Shown here in pieces: positions 44,302 to 51,482 of a stretch of 64,000 bases of DNA. A program made the position numbers and the translations under genes. The notes below the pieces were generated by a model that was not told where the DNA came from, did not search any database, and saw only the letters and a list, made by a program, of their open reading frames with translations. Within the stretch, counting starts at the first letter, position 1. Each line of letters opens with the position of its first letter. Source of the stretch: Dysgonomonas sp. UBA7710 (GTDB lineage Bacteria > Bacteroidota > Bacteroidia > Bacteroidales > Dysgonomonadaceae); NCBI RefSeq assembly GCF_002482385.1, contig NZ_DLFW01000044.1:62001-126000 (forward strand), read 5' to 3'.

Positions 44302-45030
44302 ATGATAGAGATTATCCCAGCTATAGATATTATTGACGGTAAATGTGTTCGCTTGTCGCAAGGCGATTATAATGCAAAGAAAGTATATAACGAAGATCCG
44401 CTGGAGGTAGCGAAAATGTTTGAAGGCGCGGGTATCCGCCGTCTTCATCTGGTCGACCTCGATGGCGCGAAGGCAAAGAGGGTCGTCAATCGGGCTGTTC
44501 TGGAAAAGATTGCGTCAAATACTTCCCTCGTCATTGATTTTGGCGGAGGGGTACAAAGTGATTCCGATCTGGATATTGTTTTCGATTCGGGAGCTTCTAT
44601 GGTTACCGGAGGGAGTATCGCAGTGAGGGATAGAAATTTATTTATCTCCTGGATAGAGAAATACGGCAGCGAAAAGATAATCTTGGGGGCTGATTGTAAG
44701 GACGGTAAAATCGCTGTTTCCGGTTGGCAGGAATCTACATCGGTTGATATTATTCCTTTTATAAAAGATTATAAAGCAGAGGGCATAAATAAAGTTGTCT
44801 GTACCGATATCAGCAAGGATGGCATGCTTCAAGGTCCGTCTATTGACTTGTATAAGGAAATCCTGAAATCTTTTCCGGATCTCTATCTAATTGCAAGTGG
44901 CGGAGTCAGTAGCTTTCAGGATATACTCGATTTGGAGAGTGCGGGTGTGCCTGCTGTTATTTTAGGAAAAGCTATTTATGAGAAACGGGTGACGTTGGAC
45001 GAATTAAGGGTTAAAAGTTATGAGTTATAA
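44302..45030 (+). CDS. hisA: ProFAR isomerase (1-(5-phosphoribosyl)-5-[(5-phosphoribosylamino)methylideneamino]imidazole-4-carboxamide isomerase)
   Basis: (Beta/alpha)8 enzyme of 242 residues that performs the Amadori rearrangement of ProFAR to PRFAR, the step before IGP synthase. The catalytic Asp9 is in IPAIDIIDGKCVRL and the second Asp in GADCKDGKI, with phosphate-binding loops FGGGVQ and ASGGVSS. The last four residues SYEL and the stop codon are written by heptamer repeat units (AGTTATG, AGTTATA), so the repeat tract has grown into the 3' end of the gene. Confidence 0.96.
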   Translation: MIEIIPAIDIIDGKCVRLSQGDYNAKKVYNEDPLEVAKMFEGAGIRRLHLVDLDGAKAKRVVNRAVLEKIASNTSLVIDFGGGVQSDSDLDIVFDSGASMVTGGSIAVRDRNLFISWIEKYGSEKIILGADCKDGKIAVSGWQESTSVDIIPFIKDYKAEGINKVVCTDISKDGMLQGPSIDLYKEILKSFPDLYLIASGGVSSFQDILDLESAGVPAVILGKAIYEKRVTLDELRVKSYEL

Positions 45031-45085
45031 ATTATAAATTCTTAATCCTTCATTCTTAATTTTTCATTTTTCATTTTTAATTAAA
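45016..45085. repeat. Heptamer tract at the hisA-hisF junction
   Basis: Units AGTTATG, AGTTATA, AATTATA and AATTCTT run from inside hisA (45016) past its stop codon. TTTTTCA-type units follow at about 45060-45080. The tract fills most of the 59-base spacer before hisF. Confidence 0.8.
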
Positions 45086-45089
45086 ATAC

Positions 45090-45842
45090 GTGTTAGCGAA
45101 AAGAATAATACCTTGTCTTGATGTAAAAGACGGGATGACCGTGAAAGGAACCAATTTTGTGAACCTCCGGGAAGCCGGAGATCCGGTGGAACTTGGTGTG
45201 CGTTACAGCGAACAGGGAGCCGATGAACTGGTATTTCTTGATATTACGGCATCGCACGAGGAGCGTAAGACATTTACCGAATTGGTAAAACGTATTGCCG
45301 CAAATATAAATATACCTTTTACCATCGGTGGAGGTATCAATGAATTATCGGATGTAGACCGCTTGTTGAATGCCGGAGCGGATAAGGTTTCTGTAAATTC
45401 CACAGCCATAAGAAATCCGGAGATAATTGAGGAAATAGCCAAAAACTTCGGTTCACAGGTTTGTGTTTGCGCAATAGATGCTAACTTTGAAGACGGGATA
45501 TGGTCATGTTACACCAGCGGCGGACGTAACAAGACTGATAAAGAACTTTTCTCCTGGGCTAAGGAAGCTGAAAATCTCGGCGCAGGTGAAATCCTTTTTA
45601 CCAGTATGAATCATGACGGAGTGAAGACCGGGTATGCGAATGAGGCATTACGCCGGTTGTCCGAAACATTGAATATCCCTGTTATTGCCTCCGGCGGGGC
45701 CGGGAATATGGAACATTTTCGCGATGTATTTGTTAATGGTAAAGCAGATGCAGCTTTGGCAGCCAGCGTTTTCCATTTTGGCGAGATAGCGATAAAAGAT
45801 TTAAAGGATTATTTAAAAAAAGAAAATATAAATGTAAGATAG
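45090..45842 (+). CDS. hisF: Imidazole glycerol phosphate synthase, cyclase subunit
   Basis: (Beta/alpha)8 cyclase of 250 residues that uses ammonia from HisH to convert PRFAR to imidazole glycerol phosphate and AICAR. Asp11 lies in IIPCLDVKDG and the second catalytic Asp in CAIDANFEDG near residue 130. Phosphate loops GGGIN and ASGGAGN are intact. The start is a GTG at 45090, placing the conserved MLAKRIIPCLD at the N-terminus; no ATG would do so. Confidence 0.96.
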   Translation: MLAKRIIPCLDVKDGMTVKGTNFVNLREAGDPVELGVRYSEQGADELVFLDITASHEERKTFTELVKRIAANINIPFTIGGGINELSDVDRLLNAGADKVSVNSTAIRNPEIIEEIAKNFGSQVCVCAIDANFEDGIWSCYTSGGRNKTDKELFSWAKEAENLGAGEILFTSMNHDGVKTGYANEALRRLSETLNIPVIASGGAGNMEHFRDVFVNGKADAALAASVFHFGEIAIKDLKDYLKKENINVR

Positions 45843-46589
45843 TTCACGTGAATCAGTATTTGAGAACTTTATCTATATAATAATAAGCTATTAGCTATTA
45901 GCCGTTAGCCGTTAGCTTATAGTTCTTTGAAAAGTTGAAAAGGCCTCCTGGCCTCCGAAGTGAAAAGAGAACGGGCCCTTCAATCCTCCAAGGGGCAGGG
46001 CTGTTAAGTTCTCCACTTTGTTCTGTTATTTTCGGCTGTCATTGGCTCCGCTTCGCTCTGCCGAACGTTGTTTCTGAGTGGAACGAAGGATCTCTTTCGA
46101 TTAAAGAGATGTTTCACTTCGTTCAACATGACAAAGAGGATATAAGAATTCAGAACTTAACAGCCCTGCCTCAAGGGGGACTTATAATGAGGGTAAAAAG
46201 TAATAAGTAGAAAAAGTGTTACCTTTGTTACTTTTTGAAAGTTACAAGTTACTCCGTCCTGCGGACAGTACGAGTTACAAGTAAACGGGATGCTGAGCGG
46301 AGCGAAGCATGACAGGGTATAATAGTTCTCAAAGGCTAATGGCTAAAAGCTATCAGCTAATAGCTAAAAAGCGTTACCTTTGTTACTTTTTAACAATGTA
46401 TAGTTAATAAATGCAAAAATGGTAAAGGATGATAAATTATGAATGATGAGTTGATTTTACACCTTACAACTAATAAGAGAATTCTTCATTCTTCATTCTT
46501 CATTATTAATTGATTTCCGTTACTTTCGTTACTTTTTAACTATATATTGTCAATAAATGTGAAAATTAAACACGACTAAAATTAAAAAT
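45843..46589. repeat. 747-base repeat mosaic between hisF and hisIE
   Basis: This gap carries no gene and consists almost wholly of repeats. It contains a TTAGCTA/TTAGCCG heptamer tract (45884-45918), a C-run/G-run palindrome split by a hairpin element (45994-46170), an AGCGAAGCATGACA fragment of the same core (46290-46317), GTTAC motifs at 46216-46239, 46373-46394 and 46519-46540, and heptamer tracts of GGCTAAA (46334-46368) and ATTCTTC (46481-46508) type. It separates hisIE from the rest of the his genes. Confidence 0.8.
45994..46170. repeat. 177-bp MITE-like hairpin element (copy 2)
   Basis: Perfect 19-bp terminal inverted repeats (45994-46012 and 46152-46170, GGCAGGGCTGTTAAGTTCT) enclose a core with GAACGAAGGATCTC, GAGATGTTTCAC and GTTCAACATGACA, shared with the element at 4879-5034, whose termini are unrelated. 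The flanks look like two halves of a C-run/G-run palindrome, with CAAGG on both sides, as if the element had inserted there. Confidence 0.75.
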
Positions 46590-47189
46590 ATGAATCTCGA
46601 TTTTGACAAAGTAGGCGGGCTAATACCTGCCATTATACAAGATAATGAGACAAATAAAGTGTTGATGCTTGGTTATATGAATGCTGAGGCTTTGCAGAAA
46701 ACACAGGAAACGGGAAAGGTGACATTCTTTAGCCGTACAAAGCAGCGGCTTTGGACAAAAGGCGAAGAAAGCGGGAACTTCCTGAATGTAATCAGTATAA
46801 AAGAAGATTGCGATAAGGATACACTCCTGATTAAAGTGAATCCGGTTGGCCCGGTTTGCCATACAGGAGCAGATACTTGCTTCGAAGAAGAGAATAAGGA
46901 AGATATCCTGTTTTTGAAATATCTTCAGCATTTTATTGAGAAACGTTACAAAGAGATGCCCGAAGGCTCTTATACGACATCACTTTTCGAGTCTGGAATA
47001 AACCGCATGGCTCAGAAAGTGGGAGAAGAGGCTCTGGAATCGGTGATAGAAGCATGTAATGGTACCGACGACCGTCTGATATATGAATCAGCAGATATGC
47101 TTTATCACCTGATTGTATTGTTAACATCGAAAGGCCTAAGTATCGAAGACCTTGTAAGGGAACTTCAAAAACGGCATAAGAAAAACTAA
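46590..47189 (+). CDS. hisIE: Bifunctional phosphoribosyl-AMP cyclohydrolase / phosphoribosyl-ATP pyrophosphohydrolase
   Basis: Fused HisI-HisE enzyme of 199 residues that carries out steps two and three of histidine synthesis. The HisI part (about 1-108) has FFSRTKQRLWTKGEESG and the zinc-binding cysteines in GPVCHTGADTC. The HisE part (about 113-199) has MAQKVGEEALESVIEA and the magnesium-binding SADMLYHL block. The stop codon lies within the first unit of an AAAAACT heptamer tract. It is separated from hisF by 747 bases of repeats, so it may have its own promoter. Confidence 0.96.
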   Translation: MNLDFDKVGGLIPAIIQDNETNKVLMLGYMNAEALQKTQETGKVTFFSRTKQRLWTKGEESGNFLNVISIKEDCDKDTLLIKVNPVGPVCHTGADTCFEEENKEDILFLKYLQHFIEKRYKEMPEGSYTTSLFESGINRMAQKVGEEALESVIEACNGTDDRLIYESADMLYHLIVLLTSKGLSIEDLVRELQKRHKKN

Positions 47190-47229
47190 AAACTAAAAAC
47201 TAAAAACTAAAAGTGAAAAGTGAAAAATG
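47181..47229. repeat. Seven-unit heptamer tract after hisIE
   Basis: Seven consecutive 7-bp units: four exact AAAAACT, two AAAAGTG and one AAAAATG. The tract begins inside hisIE and runs toward the FtsE-like gene. It is the longest and cleanest of the series in this window. Confidence 0.9.
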
Positions 47230-47288
47230 TTTATCAATCTCCATTTTTAATTTTCACTTTCCGTTCTTCACTTTGTACTGACCTAGTT

Positions 47289-47993
47289 ATGGATAAAGAT
47301 GTAATTATAAAATATGAAGGGGTTGATTTGGACAGGGATGGTAATAATATCCTTAGTGATATCAACATTTCGATAAATGAAGGTGAATTTATATACCTCA
47401 TTGGGAAGGTCGGTTCGGGAAAAAGTACATTCCTGAAAAGTCTTTACTATGAAATACCTATCGAAAAAGGTCATGGACGTATCTTCGATTATGAACTGGA
47501 AAGTATAAAGAAGAAACAGATTCCTTTTTTAAGGCGAAAAGTAGGAATTGTATTTCAGGACTTCCAATTGCTTATCGACCGTACGGCTGCTAAGAACCTT
47601 GAATTTGTTCTTCGCGCTACCGGATGGAAGAATAAAGATCTGATAGATATACGGATCGGGGAAGTTCTTATGCAGGTAGGTATGCAGAATAAAGGTTATA
47701 AGATGCCTCATGAATTATCGGGAGGAGAACAGCAACGTATCGTTATAGCGCGTGCTCTCCTTAATTCACCTGAAATTATACTTGCCGACGAGCCGACGGG
47801 GAATCTTGATCCCGAAACGGGAAATCAGATTGTACAGCTCTTGCATACGATATCGGAAGGTAATACGGCCGTTGTAATGTCGACACATAATTATGCCGTC
47901 GTTCAGAAATATCCGGGCAGAATCATCAAATGTGAGGACGGGCATCTGAAAGATGTGAAGATGGGAAATCAGGTTCAATCACAGAATCACTAA
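47289..47993 (+). CDS. ftsE: FtsE-like ABC transporter ATP-binding protein
   Basis: ABC ATPase of 234 residues. Walker A GKVGSGKST, the signature LSGGEQQRIVIARAL and Walker B IILADEPTGNLD are intact, with the H-loop MSTHN. The FVLRATG and LSGGEQQR pattern and small size fit FtsE, which works with FtsX to activate peptidoglycan hydrolases at division; no ftsX gene lies here, so the name is by similarity. I chose the ATG at 47289; the in-frame GTG at 47220 lies in the heptamer tract and would add repeat-encoded residues. Confidence 0.85.
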   Translation: MDKDVIIKYEGVDLDRDGNNILSDINISINEGEFIYLIGKVGSGKSTFLKSLYYEIPIEKGHGRIFDYELESIKKKQIPFLRRKVGIVFQDFQLLIDRTAAKNLEFVLRATGWKNKDLIDIRIGEVLMQVGMQNKGYKMPHELSGGEQQRIVIARALLNSPEIILADEPTGNLDPETGNQIVQLLHTISEGNTAVVMSTHNYAVVQKYPGRIIKCEDGHLKDVKMGNQVQSQNH

Positions 47994-48016
47994 GTAAAAA
48001 TATAATAGAGGGAATT

Positions 48017-48547
48017 ATGGAAATAAGAAAATTAGATTTAACAAAGAGTAATGAAGTTTCATTTATTGAAAACCTTTACATAGAATCTTTTCCGTTGAGC
48101 GAACGCCGCCCGGTGGAAACAATGCTGGATTTATATAAAGGGGATTCGCCTTTTGTTATTGCCGTAACCCTCAAAGACGATAATATAGTCGGATTCCTTA
48201 CTTACTGGGATCTGGATGAGTTTATATTTGCCGAGCATTTTGCTATTTCTCCTGAGTTCCGCAATGGGGGATATGGGCGTAAAGTGATGGATTTATTTAT
48301 AAAAGATATCACCAAACCCATTATACTTGAGGTGGAATTACCCACCACTATACTGTCGGAGCGCCGGATTGGATTTTATCAGCGTATCGGATTCAGATTG
48401 TGGGAAAATGTACAATATCAGCAGCCGGCTTATCATAAAGATGGTATTGCCATTCCAATGAAGTTGATGACATACGGAAGTTTGGATGTAGAGAAGAATT
48501 TGATCGATATCAGAAGCAAGTTGTACAGCGTGGTGTATAATTGCTGA
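48017..48547 (+). CDS. GNAT-family N-acetyltransferase
   Basis: Predicted acetyl-CoA-dependent N-acyltransferase of 176 residues, cytoplasmic. The acetyl-CoA-binding loop is in HFAISPEFRNGGYGRKVMD and is followed by the GNAT strand-helix pattern LEVELPTTILSERRIGFYQRIGF. The substrate is unknown. It lies 23 bases after the FtsE-like gene on the same strand and is probably co-transcribed. Confidence 0.9.
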   Translation: MEIRKLDLTKSNEVSFIENLYIESFPLSERRPVETMLDLYKGDSPFVIAVTLKDDNIVGFLTYWDLDEFIFAEHFAISPEFRNGGYGRKVMDLFIKDITKPIILEVELPTTILSERRIGFYQRIGFRLWENVQYQQPAYHKDGIAIPMKLMTYGSLDVEKNLIDIRSKLYSVVYNC

Positions 48548-48614
48548 ATAAGAGCAGATACCAGGTTTATTGCGCAAAAAACCTTCTTTTCGGTTGAAAA
48601 TAATAAGTAAAAAT

Positions 48615-48645
48615 TTTGAAAAATTAAAAATAGCCTATATATTTG
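48615..48645 (+). promoter_or_regulatory. Consensus Bacteroidetes promoter of tRNA-Gly
   Basis: TTTG (48615-48618), a 19-base spacer and TATATTTG (48638-48645) match the Bacteroidetes consensus exactly. It ends 11 bases before the tRNA. Confidence 0.8.
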
Positions 48646-48656
48646 CACTCTCAATT

Positions 48657-48721
<65 letters not shown>

Positions 48722-48729
<8 letters not shown>

Positions 48730-48766
48730 CAGACTCTGAAAGATATCAGAGAAAAAATGAAGATAA
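48722..48766 (+). repeat. Left copy of tRNA-Gly 3'-end repeat (attL-like)
   Basis: Starts with CTTTCGCTCA, the 3' acceptor strand of the tRNA, and runs 37 bases beyond the tRNA. Aligned by eye to 56177-56222: 41 of 46 columns identical, with one indel. Confidence 0.55.
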
Positions 48767-48803
48767 TAGCTTCCGAATCAATAGATTGGAAGCTATTTTT
48801 GTT
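48765..48803 (+). terminator. Intrinsic terminator after tRNA-Gly
   Basis: A perfect 10-bp stem (48765-48774 AATAGCTTCC, 48788-48797 GGAAGCTATT) with a 13-base loop, followed by TTTGTTATTTATT. It lies 36 bases past the tRNA. Confidence 0.75.
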
Positions 48804-49330
48804 ATTTATTCCAATTAAAAGACTAAAAAAATCATTATAAAATCAATCGCATCACAGAATATTTGATGATATCGAAGCATATCTTCATAATCCAGATGAT
48901 CATATTCGCTCCTAACTGATAAATGGTGGCTTCATATACTCCCGTTCCGCAAGTTCCTAATGGATTTAGATAATATCAAACAATTCGCTATATTCCCTAA
49001 AAGTAAATGGTGTACAGTTATCAGGTAATTTGTGGATTTGTCACAGACTAGCTTTTTGTAATTCTTAGCAGAATCTTAATTTTTACATCGTAGCCCTGTA
49101 AAGTTTTTGTAACAAATATTGTTTCTCTTTGTATAACTAATATTAAAAAATAGATCATTAATAATATTACTTTATATCGGCCCTTATACTAAAAAAAGAA
49201 GATCGGAGAAGCTATATCCATAGTTGTATATCCGGTTTTCTTTTTATGCATATGCCGGATGGCTCCGGAAAGAACTATCTGGACAAGTTAGACAAATCCA
49301 TTGAGTACGAAATAAATATCGACTGATTTT
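48804..49330. other. 527-base region upstream of the S1/P1 nuclease gene
   Basis: AT-rich DNA with no convincing gene. On the minus strand a frame without start codon (48835-48975) encodes NPLGTCGTGVYEATIYQLGA and then a hydrophobic stretch; it could be a gene remnant, but I do not recognise it. A CCGGA/TCCGG palindrome lies near 49255-49272. The promoter of the nuclease gene should be here, but no full consensus is visible. Confidence 0.4.
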
Positions 49331-50119
49331 ATGAAAAAAACGATACTATTACTTATCTTACTTACTGCTTTTTCCTGGACCTCAATATATGCATGGGGGA
49401 AAAACGGCCACAGGATAATCGCACAGATTACAGAACAAAACCTGAGTAGAAAATCTTATAAAGAAATTAAGAAGTTATTAAATGGTTATCCGATGGCATA
49501 TTCATCCGACTGGGCAGATCAGATACGATCGGATACCACCGGTATATGGAAACATACATATGTATGGCATTATATAAATATTCCGTCTGATTTAGACAGA
49601 TTGGAATTCCAAGAAGCTATAGAAGCCGTTAAACAGGAAAATGTATATAGTGAAATTCCAAAACTGGAAGCAATCCTGAAAAATAAAAAAGCCTCTACCG
49701 AAGACAGGCGTATAGCACTCAATTTTATTATACATCTTGTCGGCGACTTGCACCAGCCCATGCATATAGGACGGGAAGAAGATTTGGGAGGCAACAGGAT
49801 TACCGTGAAATGGTTCCGGGAAAACACCAATATTCATGCAATATGGGATTCAAATCTGATTGATTTTGAGCAATACAGCTATACTGAATACGCATCTATA
49901 TTGGGCAACATTTCTAAATCGCAACAAAAACTGATACAGGAAGGTAATCTTTCCGACTGGCTTTTTGAAACATACCGGTTAACTAACGAAATATATTCTT
50001 CTGTTCAGAGTGGCGATGAATTATCATATGGCTATTCATACAAATATAAACACATAGTAGAGCTACAGTTACAACGTGCCGGAATCAGGCTTGCTCTCAT
50101 TCTTAATAGTTGTTTTTAA
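49331..50119 (+). CDS. S1/P1-family secreted nuclease
   Basis: Zinc-dependent nuclease of 262 residues that cuts single-stranded DNA and RNA and removes 3'-phosphates. The signal peptide ends at Ala21, leaving Trp22 as the first mature residue; in P1 nuclease the N-terminal Trp is a zinc ligand, and here WGKNGH also gives the next ligand, His27. Other ligands lie in HYINIPSD, HLVGDLHQPMH and IHAIWDSNL, so all three zinc sites look complete. It acts in the periplasm or outside. It is the first gene of the scavenging group, with a permease gene following after 17 bases. Confidence 0.93.
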   Translation: MKKTILLLILLTAFSWTSIYAWGKNGHRIIAQITEQNLSRKSYKEIKKLLNGYPMAYSSDWADQIRSDTTGIWKHTYVWHYINIPSDLDRLEFQEAIEAVKQENVYSEIPKLEAILKNKKASTEDRRIALNFIIHLVGDLHQPMHIGREEDLGGNRITVKWFRENTNIHAIWDSNLIDFEQYSYTEYASILGNISKSQQKLIQEGNLSDWLFETYRLTNEIYSSVQSGDELSYGYSYKYKHIVELQLQRAGIRLALILNSCF

Positions 50120-50136
50120 TCTTAAATATAGTACAT

Positions 50137-51363
50137 ATGAGTATTAAGATCAGGCTCATAATAATGAATTTCTTACAATTCTTTATTTGGGGATCGTGGC
50201 TCACCACATTAGGAGTATATCTGGGTAATTCTTTGGGGTTTACAGGTAGCCAGACAGCCAGCATATTTGCAACAATGGGTATTGCAGCTGTTATAATGCC
50301 GGCTCTTATAGGGGTAATTGCAGATAAATGGATCAATGCAGAACGCTTGTTGTGTGTACTGCATATTGGAGGCAGTATTGTTCTATTCCTTTTATCCGGG
50401 ACAACAGTTTTCGAACATTTTTTCTGGCTTATGCTTTTATATAATTCCATGTACATGAGTACATTAGGACTAGCTAGCAGCCTTTCATATAATGCACTGA
50501 AATTCAATGGGCTGGATATTGTCAAATCTTTTCCGCCAATCAGGGTATGGGGAACTATCGGCTTTATCGGCGCAATGTGGATGGTTGACATATGCCGGTG
50601 GACAACTTCGAGACAACAAATATATCTGGCAAGCGCGGCATCTTTATTATATGGTATTTATGCGCTCTCATTACCAAAATATCGGAGAGAACACTCGTCG
50701 GAAAATATTTCGATAAAAAATATATTAGGTATAGATGCCCTGCATTTATTCAAGGAAAGACAGATGGCAATATTTTTTATCTTTTCTATGTTGATCGGTT
50801 CCGCCCTGCAAATAACGAACACGTTCGGGCAGCCGTTTCTAACGGACTTTTCTTTGGTGGGCACTTATTCAGATTCATTTACTGTCAGGCATCCCGGTAT
50901 ATTGACTTCCGTATCTCAGATTTCAGAAGCCTTATTTATACTTGCTATACCTTTCTTTCTGAGGAAATATGGTATTAAAACAGTAATGTTGATGAGTATT
51001 GCAGGATGGATGCTTCGCTTCGGCCTTTTTGGTATAGGAGATCCCGGAAATGGTTTTATCTTTCTCATTCTCTCTATGATTGTATATGGGCTGGCCTTTG
51101 ATTTTTTTCAGATTTCAGGTTCTCTTTTTATCGAACAGCAGGTAAAACCTTCGATCCGGATAAGTGCACAAGGAATTTTTATTTTCATGACTAATGGTGT
51201 CGGCACTATAATAGGGACTAAACTAAGCGGATGGGTAGTAGATTATTTCACTGATGTGAACGGATATCGTAGTTGGGAAAGCATCTGGTTTGTCTTTGCC
51301 GGATATGCCCTTGTTTTAGGAATCTTGTTTTTGATATTATTTAATCCTAAGAAATCAATATAG
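50137..51363 (+). CDS. Nucleoside permease, NupG/XapB-type MFS transporter
   Basis: Inner-membrane transporter of 408 residues with twelve predicted helices. The start (MNFLQFFIWGSWLTTLGVYL) and FPPIRVWGTIGFIGAMW after helix four are characteristic of the nucleoside:proton symporter group NupG/XapB. I chose the ATG at 50137; the open frame reaches a TTG at 50110, which overlaps the nuclease gene. It would take up nucleosides produced by the nuclease and phosphodiesterase beside it. Confidence 0.87.
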   Translation: MSIKIRLIIMNFLQFFIWGSWLTTLGVYLGNSLGFTGSQTASIFATMGIAAVIMPALIGVIADKWINAERLLCVLHIGGSIVLFLLSGTTVFEHFFWLMLLYNSMYMSTLGLASSLSYNALKFNGLDIVKSFPPIRVWGTIGFIGAMWMVDICRWTTSRQQIYLASAASLLYGIYALSLPKYRREHSSENISIKNILGIDALHLFKERQMAIFFIFSMLIGSALQITNTFGQPFLTDFSLVGTYSDSFTVRHPGILTSVSQISEALFILAIPFFLRKYGIKTVMLMSIAGWMLRFGLFGIGDPGNGFIFLILSMIVYGLAFDFFQISGSLFIEQQVKPSIRISAQGIFIFMTNGVGTIIGTKLSGWVVDYFTDVNGYRSWESIWFVFAGYALVLGILFLILFNPKKSI

Positions 51364-51417
51364 GATTATTGCACAACTTTAACATCTGTTTAAATTACAA
51401 CTTTACAAAAACGTAAC

Positions 51418-51470
51418 TTTTAGTTAGGCATAAAGAAACTCTTTTCCTATTGCTTTGTGCCGAACTAAAA
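51418..51470. promoter_or_regulatory. Hairpin just upstream of the TonB-dependent receptor
   Basis: An 18-bp inverted repeat with two mismatches (51418-51435 and 51453-51470) and a 17-base loop ends 13 bases before the receptor start codon. No U-run follows, so it is not a normal terminator. It could be an operator or a leader hairpin that limits translation. Confidence 0.4.
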
Positions 51471-51482
51471 TAGGCAAACTAT

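Noticed and set aside
4649..47229. Possible CRISPR arrays
   Set aside because: The repeated units are 7 bp with no spacers, and no cas genes are present.
50110..50136. TTG start extending the permease into the nuclease gene
   Set aside because: The ATG at 50137 gives the conserved N-terminus; the extension adds residues before the first helix without support.
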